DNA of 64,000 bases from Glutamicibacter creatinolyticus (lineage in GTDB: Bacteria; Actinomycetota; Actinomycetes; Actinomycetales; Micrococcaceae): assembly GCF_006094275.1 (NCBI RefSeq), contig NZ_CP034412.1:2604001-2668000 (forward strand), in the 5' to 3' direction. A program made the position numbers and the translations under genes. Positions 8,239 to 19,546 of the stretch are shown here, one piece after another. Below the pieces are notes generated by a model, which saw only the letters and a program-made list of their open reading frames with translations, searched no databases and had not been told where the DNA came from. Every line of letters starts with the position of its first letter. Positions within the stretch are counted from its first letter, which is position 1.

Positions 8239-9648
8239 TCAGCATTCGACGACGTTGACGGCCAGGCCGCCCATCGCGGTTTCCTTGTACTTGTCGCTCA
8301 TGTCCTTGCCGGTTTCGCGCATCGTGATGATCACTTCGTCCAGCGTCACGTGATGCTGCCCGTCGCCCATCAGGGCCATCTTCGCGGCGTTCACCGCCTT
8401 GGAGGCGGCGATCGCGTTGCGTTCGATGCACGGTATCTGCACCAGTCCCCCGATCGGGTCGCAGGTCAGACCAAGGTTGTGTTCCATGGCGATCTCCGCG
8501 GCGTTCTCCACCTGGGCGGGGGTGCCGCCCAGCACCTCCGCCAGGCCGCCTGCGGCCATGGAGGAAGCCGAACCGACCTCACCCTGGCAGCCGACCTCTG
8601 CCCCGGAGATGGAGGCCTGCTCCTTGTAGAGCACGCCGATGGCCCCGGCGGTGAGCAGGAACTTGACCACGGCCTCGTGCTTTTCCTCCTCGTTCCAGAA
8701 CTTGGCGCCCGGAGCGTAATGGGTGGCGTAGAACAGGACGGCTGGGATGATGCCGGCGGCCCCGTTGGTCGGGGCGGTGACCACCCGGCCACCGGAGGCG
8801 TTTTCCTCGTTGACGGCCAGCGCCACGAGGTTGATCCACTCCTGCCAGTAGACCGGGTCGCGGTCCTTGTCCTCCTTGCGCAGCCGGGCATGCCATTCCG
8901 GCGCGCGGCGGCGGACGTTCAGCCCACCGGGCAGCACCCCGGTGCGTTCCAGCGCCGAGTCCTTGCACTGTTCCATGACGTTGTAGATGTGCACCAGCCC
9001 GGAGTAGATTTCCTCCCGGGTGCGCCAGGTTTCCTCGTTGGCGAGCATGATCTGGGCGATCGACTTGCCGGTCTCGGCGCAGTAGTCCAGCAGCTGCGCG
9101 GCGGTGGTGAACGGGTAGGGCTGGGCCTTGACCTTTTCCTCGAGGTTTTTCTCGATCCGTTCCTCGGCGCCGTCCTTGACGATGAACCCGCCGCCCACCG
9201 AGTAGAAGGTCTCCTCCAGCAGCGTTTCACCGCTGGCGTCCAGCGCCGCGAACTTCACGCCGTTGGTGTGCCGGGGCAGGATGGTCAGCGGGTGTTGGAT
9301 CATGTCGGGCACCGAGTAGGCGATGTCCTTGCGGGAGCCGAGCTGCTCGGCCAGGCGCAGCGGTGCGCCGGATTCGATGTCGGCCAGGCGCTCATCGACC
9401 TGTGCGGGCAGGATGCTTTCCGGCTCGTAGCCCTCCAGCCCCAGCAGGATGGCGGTGAAGGTGCCGTGTCCCCGCCCGGTGGCAGCCAGCGAACCGTAGA
9501 CATCAACCCGCACGGTTTCCAGCTGCTCCAGGTATCCCTTGTTCACGACATGGGAGATGAAGGCATGGGCCGCGCGCATCGGGCCCACGGTGTGGCTGGA
9601 TGAGGGGCCGATACCCACAGAAAACAAATCAAAGACGCTGATTGCCAT
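8239..9648 (-). CDS. sdaA: L-serine ammonia-lyase (serine dehydratase), iron-sulfur type
   Basis: This cytosolic enzyme converts L-serine to pyruvate and ammonia using a [4Fe-4S] cluster. The 469-residue protein is the single-chain form with fused beta and alpha domains. The N-terminus has [20 protein letters not shown], the serine-binding SSSHT motif. The alpha domain carries GCQGEVG and [12 protein letters not shown] cysteine motifs plus [13 protein letters not shown]. The start MAISVFDLF is standard for the family. It is the last gene of the glycine/serine unit, separated from gcvH by a glyA remnant and hairpins, so it may have both read-through and its own promoter. Confidence 0.95.
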   Translation of the reverse strand: MAISVFDLFSVGIGPSSSHTVGPMRAAHAFISHVVNKGYLEQLETVRVDVYGSLAATGRGHGTFTAILLGLEGYEPESILPAQVDERLADIESGAPLRLAEQLGSRKDIAYSVPDMIQHPLTILPRHTNGVKFAALDASGETLLEETFYSVGGGFIVKDGAEERIEKNLEEKVKAQPYPFTTAAQLLDYCAETGKSIAQIMLANEETWRTREEIYSGLVHIYNVMEQCKDSALERTGVLPGGLNVRRRAPEWHARLRKEDKDRDPVYWQEWINLVALAVNEENASGGRVVTAPTNGAAGIIPAVLFYATHYAPGAKFWNEEEKHEAVVKFLLTAGAIGVLYKEQASISGAEVGCQGEVGSASSMAAGGLAEVLGGTPAQVENAAEIAMEHNLGLTCDPIGGLVQIPCIERNAIAASKAVNAAKMALMGDGQHHVTLDEVIITMRETGKDMSDKYKETAMGGLAVNVVEC

Positions 9649-9768
9649 CGCAGATCACTTCCTTAGGTATAACGAGACCGGCCGGGCCGGCCCTAAAGTA
9701 GGTGCGGGTTCCAGGGCTCGGCCTGGAACACCCGCGGTGTGGGAACGCGAAGTTCCCGTGATGACGAA

Positions 9769-9805
9769 GGGTCCGGAAAGTGCGTCCAGCGCACTTCCCG
9801 GACCC
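9769..9805 (-). terminator. Hairpin between the glyA remnant and sdaA
   Basis: GGGTCCGG pairs with CCGGACCC, and inner AAGTGCG pairs with CGCACTT. It follows the glyA remnant and probably once ended, or partly attenuates, the upstream operon. A second stem-loop (GCGGGTTCCAGG / CCTGGAACACCCGC, about 9705-9736) lies between it and sdaA. A 10-bp unit, CGGGTGTTAC, is repeated in tandem at 9811-9830. Confidence 0.55.
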
Positions 9806-9826
9806 CTCATCGGGTGTTACCGGGTG

Positions 9827-10025
9827 TTACTTGGACACCTTCGGCAGCTCCGGGTAGAGCGGGTGGGCCGCAGCCAAATCCAGCACCCGCTGCTTCAACT
9901 CCCCAAGCTTGCCCGTACTAACGCGCCAACTCAGCATCAATCCGCGCCGCCACCTCAGGATCAAGCTCACCCAACGACTGGGTCAGCGAGGCGGGGGCCA
10001 TTGACTGGAAAGTGGTGTTGCCCAT
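9827..10025 (-). pseudogene. glyA: Remnant of serine hydroxymethyltransferase with the middle deleted
   Basis: ATG 10025 directly abuts the gcvH stop and encodes about 35 residues that look like a GlyA N-terminus (LTQSLGELDPEVAARIDAEL) before a TAG. One base out of frame, about 30 residues follow that look like a GlyA C-terminus (GELKQRVLDLAAAHPLYPEL) and end in TAA at 9827. The whole catalytic body, about 350 codons with the PLP lysine, is missing. The position between gcvH and sdaA is the usual actinobacterial glyA slot. This is an internal deletion with a frameshift, not a small gene. Confidence 0.8.
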
Positions 10026-10406
10026 TTACTCGACGCTCCCGCCGTTGGCGCTGGCGTAGTCGGCGGCCGAGAGCAGCGGGCCTTCCTCGCTGACCTCGAC
10101 GGTGAACAGCCAGCCGTTGCCGTACGGGTCCTCGTTCAGGATGGCTGGGTTGTCCACGGCCTCCGAGTTGACCTCGACGATGGTGCCGGTGACCGGGGAG
10201 TACAGGTCGGAGACCGACTTGGTCGACTCGACCTCGCCGCAGGTCTCACCGGCGGTGACGGAGTCGCCGACCTCCGGCAGGTCCACGTACACCACGTCGC
10301 CCAGCGCATCGGCTGCGACCTGGGTGATGCCGACCTTGGCCGGGCTGGAATCGTCAATCCACTCGTGCTCGGCCGAGTAGCGCAGGCTTGAAAGAACTTT
10401 ACTCAT
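10026..10406 (-). CDS. gcvH: Glycine cleavage system H protein
   Basis: This 126-residue lipoyl carrier shuttles the aminomethyl intermediate between GcvP, GcvT and the lipoamide dehydrogenase. The lipoylation motif [15 protein letters not shown] places lipoyl-lysine at Lys63. ATG 10406 has a GAGAGGA Shine-Dalgarno; the frame extends upstream to 10568 but that extension is not GcvH-like. It lies 58 bp behind gcvT, and its stop touches the start of the glyA remnant. Confidence 0.96.
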   Translation of the reverse strand: MSKVLSSLRYSAEHEWIDDSSPAKVGITQVAADALGDVVYVDLPEVGDSVTAGETCGEVESTKSVSDLYSPVTGTIVEVNSEAVDNPAILNEDPYGNGWLFTVEVSEEGPLLSAADYASANGGSVE

Positions 10407-10464
10407 GATGGTTCCTCTCCGAAGGGAATCAATGGGCGCTGTGCGACGCCCGTCGGTATCAACG

Positions 10465-11589
10465 TTACTTGGCGCGGGTGTAGAACGGCAGTTCGACAAC
10501 TTCAAATGGCAAAGTCTTACCGCGCAGCTCCACTTCGAGCTGCGTCCCGACTTCACTGTGCGCAACATCCACGTAACCCAGGGCCACCGGGTAGCCCAGG
10601 GTTGGCGAGGGCAGGCCGGAAGTGATCTCGCCGATGACTTCCCCGTCCTTCAGGATCGGGTAGCCGGCGCGCCCGGCCCGCTTGCCCAGGCCCTTCAGGC
10701 CCACCAGCTTGCGGGCGGTGCCGTTGGCGCGCACCTCTTCCAGGGCCTGGCGGCCGATGAAGTTCTCCTCCTTCTTGAAGGAGACCACCGGGCCCAGGTT
10801 CGCCTCGAACGGGTTGCGTTCGGTGGACAGCTCGTTGCCGTACAGAGGCATGCCGGCCTCCAGGCGCAGCGAGTCGCGGGCGGCCAGCCCGCAGGGCACC
10901 AGCTCGTGGTCCTTGCCGATCTGCACGATCTGCTCCCACAGGCCTTCGGCGTCCTCGTTCGCGATGATCAGCTCGAAGCCGTCCTCACCGGTGTACCCGG
11001 TACGGGCCAGGATGGTGTCCACCCCGCCCAGGGCCAGGCGGGCGGCGGAGTAGTACTTCATCTCCTCCACGGCGCTTGCGCCGGCCTCGTCGGCGGCCAG
11101 CGCCTTGACGATGGCCTGCGCGTTCGGGCCCTGCACGGCGATCAGCGAGGTTTCGGCGGTGACGTCCTGGACGGTGGCGTCAAAGCCCTTGGCGCGTTCG
11201 GCCAGTTCGCGGGCGACCAGTGCGGCGTTGCCGGCGTTCGGCACGACCAGGAACTTCTCCTCCTCCAGGCGGTAGACGATCAGGTCATCGAGGATTCCGC
11301 CGGCCTCGTTGAGGATCAGCGAGTACTTCGCCTTGCCCAGCTTCACCACCCCGAGGTTCCCGGCCAGGGCCGTGTTCAGCGCGGTGGCGGCCTGCGGGCC
11401 GCTGACCCACACCTCGCCCATGTGGGAGAGGTCGAACAGGCCGGCGGTGGAGCGCACCGCCTTGTGCTCGGCCAGTTCCGAACCGTAGCGCAGCGGCATG
11501 TCCCAGCCGCCGAAGTCGGTGAAGTTCGCGCCGAGCTGCTCGTGCTTGGCGTGCAGCACGGTGTGCTTGATGTCAGTCACGGTAGTCAT
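10465..11589 (-). CDS. gcvT: Aminomethyltransferase, glycine cleavage T protein
   Basis: GcvT transfers the methylene group from aminomethylated GcvH to tetrahydrofolate and releases ammonia. The 374-residue length is standard. Visible family marks are [24 protein letters not shown] near the N-terminus (folate site), [27 protein letters not shown] and the C-terminal barrel with [13 protein letters not shown]. The ATG lies 3 bases after the gcvP stop, so translation is probably coupled. Confidence 0.96.
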   Translation of the reverse strand: MTTVTDIKHTVLHAKHEQLGANFTDFGGWDMPLRYGSELAEHKAVRSTAGLFDLSHMGEVWVSGPQAATALNTALAGNLGVVKLGKAKYSLILNEAGGILDDLIVYRLEEEKFLVVPNAGNAALVARELAERAKGFDATVQDVTAETSLIAVQGPNAQAIVKALAADEAGASAVEEMKYYSAARLALGGVDTILARTGYTGEDGFELIIANEDAEGLWEQIVQIGKDHELVPCGLAARDSLRLEAGMPLYGNELSTERNPFEANLGPVVSFKKEENFIGRQALEEVRANGTARKLVGLKGLGKRAGRAGYPILKDGEVIGEITSGLPSPTLGYPVALGYVDVAHSEVGTQLEVELRGKTLPFEVVELPFYTRAK

Positions 11590-11592
11590 GTC

Positions 11593-14439
<2,847 letters not shown>

Positions 14440-14499
14440 GGTGCAGGAAACTCCGTGGGATCTGTCAAGGCGCATGCCAATGGAAGGTCGTTTCCCTCC

Positions 14500-14695
14500 C
14501 CATCCCTGTTGTCATACCTGAGAGTTTTACGTAGCCGGCAAACGGATGCGACTACTTGCACCTTCGGTGAACCGGTCAAACCGGCTGCTTTCCAGAGTTG
14601 CCTCTTGATGGCGGTACGGTGGCCTGAGAGTTTCCCGGGGAGGAATTGCTCCTTCGGCGCCCTTCCGTGGCGTGGGAGGGTCTCTCCCGCCATCC
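14500..14695 (-). ncRNA. Tandem glycine riboswitch
   Basis: Two gcvT-type aptamers lie in series in the gcvP leader. The first contains GGGAGAGACC, GCGCCGAAGGAGCAA and GAAACTCTCAGG. The second contains CTCTGGAAAGCAGCC, CACCGAAGGTGCAAG and AAAACTCTCAGGTA, then ACAGGGATGGGGA. These are the conserved joining and ligand-binding segments of the family. Glycine binding normally turns the downstream cleavage operon on. The expression platform lies between about 14500 and the gcvP start; no strong terminator stem is visible there, so control could be translational. Confidence 0.93.
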
Positions 14696-14739
14696 GTCAG
14701 CGGCGTGGATCCCGGGGCCAGCCCCGGAACTCCTCGTTA

Positions 14740-14769
14740 AGGATAGCCGGTGCGTGGCGGAACCCACAA
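14740..14769 (-). promoter_or_regulatory. Candidate promoter for the glycine riboswitch transcript
   Basis: On the minus strand TTGTGG (14764-14769) is followed after 18 bases by TATCCT (14740-14745). It is about 45 bases upstream of the first aptamer. A CCGGGG/CCCCGG hairpin lies in between. Confidence 0.4.
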
Positions 14770-14827
14770 CACCGGCTGTCAGCCGCGCGCCCGGCACAGA
14801 TGCGCCCGGCGCGGGCAATGCCGCGGG

Positions 14828-15610
14828 CTACTGCCCGGTGCCCAGCGTGATGTAGTGCGGATACTTGGCCTGCAGGGTGTCGCCCGAGGAAGTGCCGGTC
14901 AGCCGGCGTTTGATCCACGGGGCCAGGTGTTCGCGCGCCCAGCCCAGGTCCTGGCGGATCTTTTCCCCGCGCGAGTTCTCCGGCACCGGGGCCAGCACCG
15001 GGGCCGGGATCTGCTCCTGCCAGGCTTCGGGCACCACGCCGTGGGCGCCAAGCACGCCCAGCACGCGCCGGGCCATCATCGTGTGCCCCAGCTCGTTCAT
15101 GTGCAGCCGGTCCACCGCCCACAGGCGCGGGTCGCTGAATTCGCGCCAGCGCCAGTAGTCGGCGATCATCGCCCCGTGGCGTTCGGCGATGGTGCGCACC
15201 AGCTCGTTGTACAACGCGGTGCGCGGGCGGGTGCGGGAAAACAGGGGCGAGTCGGCCGTGTCGAACCCGGTGAACAGCACCACCTTCGCCCCGGAGTCCG
15301 TGAAGCGCTGCACCATGCCCTCATACCCGCCCATCAGCGAGTTGATGTCGACCTTCGGACGCAGGATGTCGTTGCCGCCGGCGTAGATGGTCACCAGGTC
15401 CGGCTCCAGGGCCAGGCCCGCCTCCAGCTGCTGGTTGATGACCTGGCGGATCTTCTTGCCGCGGATGGCCAGGTTCGCGTACTGCCAGTCCCCCTGGGCG
15501 CACAGCACCTCGGCGACCCGGTCCGCCCACCCGCGCACCTGGTTTGGGCGCAGCTGGTCCACGTCGCCCACCCCTTCGGTGAACGAGTCACCCAGTGCCA
15601 CGAACTTCAT
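14828..15610 (-). CDS. SGNH/GDSL-family hydrolase
   Basis: The 260-residue protein has the block I motif ALGDSFTEG with nucleophile Ser9, the oxyanion motif GGND (78-81) and the block V dyad DRLHMNELGH (Asp167, His170). It is an esterase or lipase-like hydrolase of unknown substrate. There is no signal peptide, so it is probably cytosolic. ATG 15610 overlaps the stop of the upstream serine hydrolase (TAATG), implying translational coupling. Confidence 0.88.
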   Translation of the reverse strand: MKFVALGDSFTEGVGDVDQLRPNQVRGWADRVAEVLCAQGDWQYANLAIRGKKIRQVINQQLEAGLALEPDLVTIYAGGNDILRPKVDINSLMGGYEGMVQRFTDSGAKVVLFTGFDTADSPLFSRTRPRTALYNELVRTIAERHGAMIADYWRWREFSDPRLWAVDRLHMNELGHTMMARRVLGVLGAHGVVPEAWQEQIPAPVLAPVPENSRGEKIRQDLGWAREHLAPWIKRRLTGTSSGDTLQAKYPHYITLGTGQ

Positions 15611-16758
15611 TACTTCTCCTTCGCTTGCAGAATCTGGCGGATCGTTCGGCTGAGCTGGACCCCGGTCGGGTTCTGGGTCTCGCCTTCCGGCCCGGCCGGC
15701 AGGTAGGCGACCGCGAGCTTGTGCGCCGGATCGGCGAACGCGATCGACGAATTCGCCCCGTTGTGCCCGTAGGCGAAGATCGAGCCGTACTCCTGGCCGG
15801 GGGTGCCCTTGGTGAACCCCAGCCCGAAGGACTGCGGCTGCCCGCTGATCCGGTCCGGGCCGAAGACCCGTTCGCGGGAGACCTGCGCCCAGGTGTCCGG
15901 ATCCAACAGCCCGCGCTCGATACCCAGCTCCGGCACCGGCCCAAAGGAGGCGGCGTAGATCGCCGCCAGGGCCTGGGCGTTGGCCACCCCGCCCAGGCTG
16001 GTGGGCCCGGCGGCGCGCACGTTGGGCTTGTTCGCCCACGCCAGCAGCCCGGCCTGGCCGTGGCGCACGCCGTCCACGGCGAACCCCGCCCGCGAGTTCA
16101 GCGACATCCCGGACAGTGACAACGGGTCCACGAACGTCTCGGGCGTATTGGTGATCAGGGTGGGGCGGAAGCGCGGCTCCAGCTCGGCGGGCTGGCCGAT
16201 GTAGGCGTCCACGCCCAGCGGCCGGCGGATGCGCTGTTCAAAGATCTGCTGCAGCTCCTGTCCGCTGACCCGGCGCACCAGTTCCTCCATCAAGGTGCCC
16301 ATGCTCAGCGAGTGGTAGCCCACGATGTGCTGGCTCAGCGGCCAGTAGCTGGGGATCTGGGCCAGCATCCCGGCCAGCCGGCGCGAGTCCAGCAGGACCT
16401 CCTCCGGCACCCCGCCGGGCACCCCCAGCACCCCGGCCTGATGGCTGAGCAGCTGCCCGACGGTAACCTGCTCCTTGCCGGCGACCGCGAATTCGGGCCA
16501 GTAGCGCCCCACCGGGGCCTCGGGGTCCAATTTACCCTCCTGCACCAGCAACGCGATGACCAGCGCCCCCAGCCCCTTGGTCACCGAGTAGATGCAGGTC
16601 AGCGCGTCCCCGGCCAGGTAATCTCCGGCGGTGTGGCTGAGCACCAGTTCCCCGCGGTGGTAGACGGCCAACTGGGCGCAGAATTCGGTACCCTGCCCGG
16701 CCCGCTCATCGAGCTGCGCGGCCAGCTCGGCGAACTGCTCGGTGATCACTTGTTTCAT
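15610..16758 (-). CDS. Serine hydrolase of the beta-lactamase/class C family
   Basis: This 382-residue member of the class C beta-lactamase/esterase superfamily has SVTK (Ser58-x-x-Lys61) as the acyl-enzyme motif, and GHNGANSSIAFADP near the C-terminus. It lacks an obvious signal peptide, which argues for an intracellular esterase rather than a drug-resistance beta-lactamase. ATG 16758 (MKQVITEQF) starts the conserved domain; the longer frame to 16848 adds unrelated residues. It is cotranscribed with the SGNH hydrolase and lies 11 bp behind the RNase HI gene. Confidence 0.85.
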   Translation of the reverse strand: MKQVITEQFAELAAQLDERAGQGTEFCAQLAVYHRGELVLSHTAGDYLAGDALTCIYSVTKGLGALVIALLVQEGKLDPEAPVGRYWPEFAVAGKEQVTVGQLLSHQAGVLGVPGGVPEEVLLDSRRLAGMLAQIPSYWPLSQHIVGYHSLSMGTLMEELVRRVSGQELQQIFEQRIRRPLGVDAYIGQPAELEPRFRPTLITNTPETFVDPLSLSGMSLNSRAGFAVDGVRHGQAGLLAWANKPNVRAAGPTSLGGVANAQALAAIYAASFGPVPELGIERGLLDPDTWAQVSRERVFGPDRISGQPQSFGLGFTKGTPGQEYGSIFAYGHNGANSSIAFADPAHKLAVAYLPAGPEGETQNPTGVQLSRTIRQILQAKEK

Positions 16759-16769
16759 GGTTTCCGATC

Positions 16770-17768
16770 CTATCGCGGCTGTTCGGCGGTTTCCTGCCGG
16801 AAGCGCAGCTTCCAACCCTGCTCGGTGTGCTGCCACCAGGAGGAGCACACCAGCGTCGCCGACCCGTCGGCCGGCTTCATCCGGTAGGCGAGCAGCACCA
16901 GGTCATCGGCCAGCGCGTGGGCGGTGAGCAGCTGGGTGGGACCGGTGGCCGGTAGCCGCTGCCCGGAGTCGAGCACCTGCTGCACGGTGGCCACGTCCAG
17001 CAGCCCGCCGTGGCGGCTGACCTCCTGGTATCCGGGATGCAGGAAGTCGACGAACTCCTCAAAGGAGGTGCGCACCTTCCCATCGAGCATCCCCCGCTCC
17101 AGGCCGAACACCATGGCGGTGGTTTCCGCTCCGGCCGGCTCCGCCTGGCCCGATGCGGCCAGCTCCCCGGGCGCCGCGGCATGCGACCCGGTGTGCACCG
17201 GCGCGGCCTGGCCCGCGCCGGTCTCAGCCTCGGTCTTCGCTGTGGTCCTCGGCCCCGCCGCGGACACCGTCGTGGCCGCAGCCGCCGACCCGGGGGCGGC
17301 GTCGCGGGTGAAGCCCGGCCCGTGCGGGACCGGGGCGGAGCGCTGGTGGGCGGTGGCCGCGGCCCGCGCCCGCTCATCGGCCGCCTCGTTCAGCTCATGT
17401 CCGGCGTGGCCGCGCACCCATTCGAAGGTGTAGGAACGGTTCTGGATCGCCGCATCCAGCTCCTTGAGGATTTCCTGGTTCATGACCGGCTTGCCGTCGG
17501 CCTTCTTCCAGCCGCGCTTCTTCCATCCGGGCATCCACTTGCTGATGCAGTTGATGGCGTACTGCGAATCGCACAGGATCCGCAGCTCCTCGCCCGCCAG
17601 GTGCTCGGTGGCCCGAAACAGTTCCAGCACCGCCTGCAGCTCGCCCATGTTGTTGGTTCCGTGGTCCCACCCGCCGGCCGCCCAGTTCTGTTCGTCGATG
17701 TACCAGGCCCATCCCGCCGGCCCGGGGTTGCCCAGTGCCGATCCGTCCGCTGCAGCAATGATCGTCAT
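16770..17768 (-). CDS. rnhA: Ribonuclease HI with C-terminal NTF2-like (DUF4440-type) domain
   Basis: The first 145 or so residues are RNase HI, which cuts the RNA strand of RNA-DNA hybrids. The catalytic residues are Asp8 (AAADGSALGNPG), Glu43 (NNMGELQAV), Asp67 (ILCDSQYAI) and Asp131 (NEAADERA), with GHAGHELN before the last. A low-complexity Ala/Pro/Thr linker of about 80 residues follows. The last 110 residues look like an NTF2/DUF4440 fold (FEEFVDFLHPGYQEVSRHG ... WWQHTEQGWKLRFRQET). At 332 residues it is about twice the size of E. coli RNase HI. The role of the extra domain is unknown. Confidence 0.88.
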   Translation of the reverse strand: MTIIAAADGSALGNPGPAGWAWYIDEQNWAAGGWDHGTNNMGELQAVLELFRATEHLAGEELRILCDSQYAINCISKWMPGWKKRGWKKADGKPVMNQEILKELDAAIQNRSYTFEWVRGHAGHELNEAADERARAAATAHQRSAPVPHGPGFTRDAAPGSAAAATTVSAAGPRTTAKTEAETGAGQAAPVHTGSHAAAPGELAASGQAEPAGAETTAMVFGLERGMLDGKVRTSFEEFVDFLHPGYQEVSRHGGLLDVATVQQVLDSGQRLPATGPTQLLTAHALADDLVLLAYRMKPADGSATLVCSSWWQHTEQGWKLRFRQETAEQPR

Positions 17769-17872
17769 GGGTTTAATCCTGCCACGCGACGCCCACGGTT
17801 TCCGATTTGCGCCCCAGCGCGGTACGGGTGCGGCGCGGGCACGGCACCGGCAGGACAGCGGTCCGAAAATTG

Positions 17873-17881
17873 TTATCCACA
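17873..17881 (+). promoter_or_regulatory. Perfect DnaA-box sequence upstream of the HNH gene
   Basis: TTATCCACA matches the strict DnaA box. It is a single copy 50 bp before the DUF222/HNH start, in the divergent region shared with rnhA. One box is not an origin; it could bring DnaA control or be chance. Confidence 0.35.
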
Positions 17882-17931
17882 GATTTGCTTCATCGGCTCC
17901 AGCCGCCGGTTTTTGCGGGCATCATCGGGTC

Positions 17932-19494
17932 ATGGCACCAACACTTCCCGGTTCGCTCATGGACCGGCTCACCCAGCTGGTCACCGGCGGCGAGGCCGAC
18001 TCGCCCTCGGGGCGCGGCCTACGTGTGCTCGCGCTGCTGGATGCCGCCGCCCGCCAGGTGCTTGACGGGCTGGATGATGAGCAACTCACCGCCGCCGAGG
18101 CGCTGAGCATGCTGCGGGTGACCGAGTCGCTGCAGCGCAGCGCCACCTACGCCCGGGTGCGGGCGGCCGGTGCGGTGGCGGGCACCGCCGCGCACCGGTT
18201 GCAGGCCGACTCGCTTTCCCATGCGCTGGATACCTCCACCGCCGAGTTGGCCACCGGGGCGCCGCTGCCGGTCAACGCCAAGATCCCCGCCGCGGCCAAG
18301 TCCCGGTTCCGCTCGGAAATTGACCTGGTGGCCCGGGTCATCGACGCGAACTTCTTTGCCGCCAAGGCGCTGGTGCGCACCCACCGCCAGCTGGTGGGCA
18401 GCGGCAGCCGTCCGGCCCAGTTCACGCAGCTGTCCAGCCGTTTTGCCGACGCCTCCCAGAACCCGGCCACCGTGGGCGCGGCCGCCGCGAAGCTCGGTTC
18501 GCTGCAGCTGTCCGGCGCAAGGCTGCGCGATGCCGAACGCCGGGTGGACGGGGCCGCCGCGCAGGGGCATTCGGCCGTGAAGTCGGAGCTGAAGTCGATC
18601 AGCGAGGAGCTCAGCACCCCGGATCTTGCCGAACGCGAAGCGGTGCATGAACGCTGCGCGGGCCTGCGCTACCGCGGGCTGGGCCCCTACGGCCACGTGT
18701 GGGAACTGACCTGCACCACCACGGATCACGAACTGCTGCTGATGACCGCCGACCGCTTGTCCAACCCGAACCTGGCGGCCAACCGGCAAGCCCGGGCCGC
18801 GGCCGGCGCCGCCCCCGAAAGCCCGAGCGGAGACACCAGCGACCCGAGCGCCGTGCGCGCCCGCAAGCTGCTGCGCACGGTCCTGGACATCGTGCGCCAG
18901 TCCCTGTTCAGCCCCCGTCCGGCCACCGCCACGCGGCGTGGTCCCGGGGAGCCGGCCTCCATCGCGGTACCCAACGGCTCGGGTCTGGTGCTGCCCTCGA
19001 TGGTCGACCTGCTGGTCACCATCGAATACGACGCACTGCGCGGAATGACGGACGCGGCGGGGCTAACCAGTCACGGCCAGCGGATCAGCGCCAGCGAACT
19101 GCGTTGCAGCGCCTCCATCGGCGGAATCATCCCGGGAATCCTGGGCGGGGCCGGCGAAGTGCTGGACCTGGGACGACGACGAAGACTCTTCACCATCGGG
19201 CAGACCCGCTCGGTGGTGGCCCGAGACCGTGGATGCATCAATCCCGGTTGCACGATGCCGGCTCACCGGTGCGAGGTGAACCACTGCCAGCCCTGGGTGC
19301 TGGGCGGGAAAACCAGCGTGGACAATGGATGCCTGCTGTGCAAGTCCTGCCACCTGGCCTTCCACGCCGGATTCCTGAAAATCCGCATGGTCAACGGGGT
19401 TCCCTATGTGCTGCAAAGTCCGCAGCAGGATCCGGAGCAAAGATACCGACGCAACTGGGTCTGGCACCCCAACCAGCCGGCACTGGCCGCGTAG
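17932..19494 (+). CDS. DUF222 / 13E12-repeat HNH endonuclease-like protein
   Basis: This 520-residue protein has an N-terminal helical DUF222 domain (about residues 10-330) and a C-terminal HNH nuclease domain (about 430-485). The HNH domain has the zinc-type CxxxC...H core in RGCINPGCTMPAHRCEVNH and CLLCKSCHLAFHAG. The family is multicopy and mobile in actinobacterial genomes, with no firm function. I chose ATG 17932 (MAPTLPGS); the frame is open far upstream but that stretch is antisense to rnhA. No transposase or repeat flanks it. Confidence 0.85.
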   Translation: MAPTLPGSLMDRLTQLVTGGEADSPSGRGLRVLALLDAAARQVLDGLDDEQLTAAEALSMLRVTESLQRSATYARVRAAGAVAGTAAHRLQADSLSHALDTSTAELATGAPLPVNAKIPAAAKSRFRSEIDLVARVIDANFFAAKALVRTHRQLVGSGSRPAQFTQLSSRFADASQNPATVGAAAAKLGSLQLSGARLRDAERRVDGAAAQGHSAVKSELKSISEELSTPDLAEREAVHERCAGLRYRGLGPYGHVWELTCTTTDHELLLMTADRLSNPNLAANRQARAAAGAAPESPSGDTSDPSAVRARKLLRTVLDIVRQSLFSPRPATATRRGPGEPASIAVPNGSGLVLPSMVDLLVTIEYDALRGMTDAAGLTSHGQRISASELRCSASIGGIIPGILGGAGEVLDLGRRRRLFTIGQTRSVVARDRGCINPGCTMPAHRCEVNHCQPWVLGGKTSVDNGCLLCKSCHLAFHAGFLKIRMVNGVPYVLQSPQQDPEQRYRRNWVWHPNQPALAA

Positions 19495-19546
19495 GGCCAC
19501 TACCGGCTGGGGCGTCGGCCGGGCTGGGGCCACCTGGGGCGTCGAA

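Noticed and set aside
15610-16758. Class C beta-lactamase resistance gene
   Set aside because: It has SxxK but no export signal and sits in an esterase-type operon.
17873-17881. Replication origin
   Set aside because: Only one DnaA box, with no AT-rich unwinding region and no dnaA/dnaN nearby.
17464-17931. 156-codon N-terminal extension of the HNH protein
   Set aside because: It lies antisense to rnhA, and the DUF222 domain begins right after ATG 17932.
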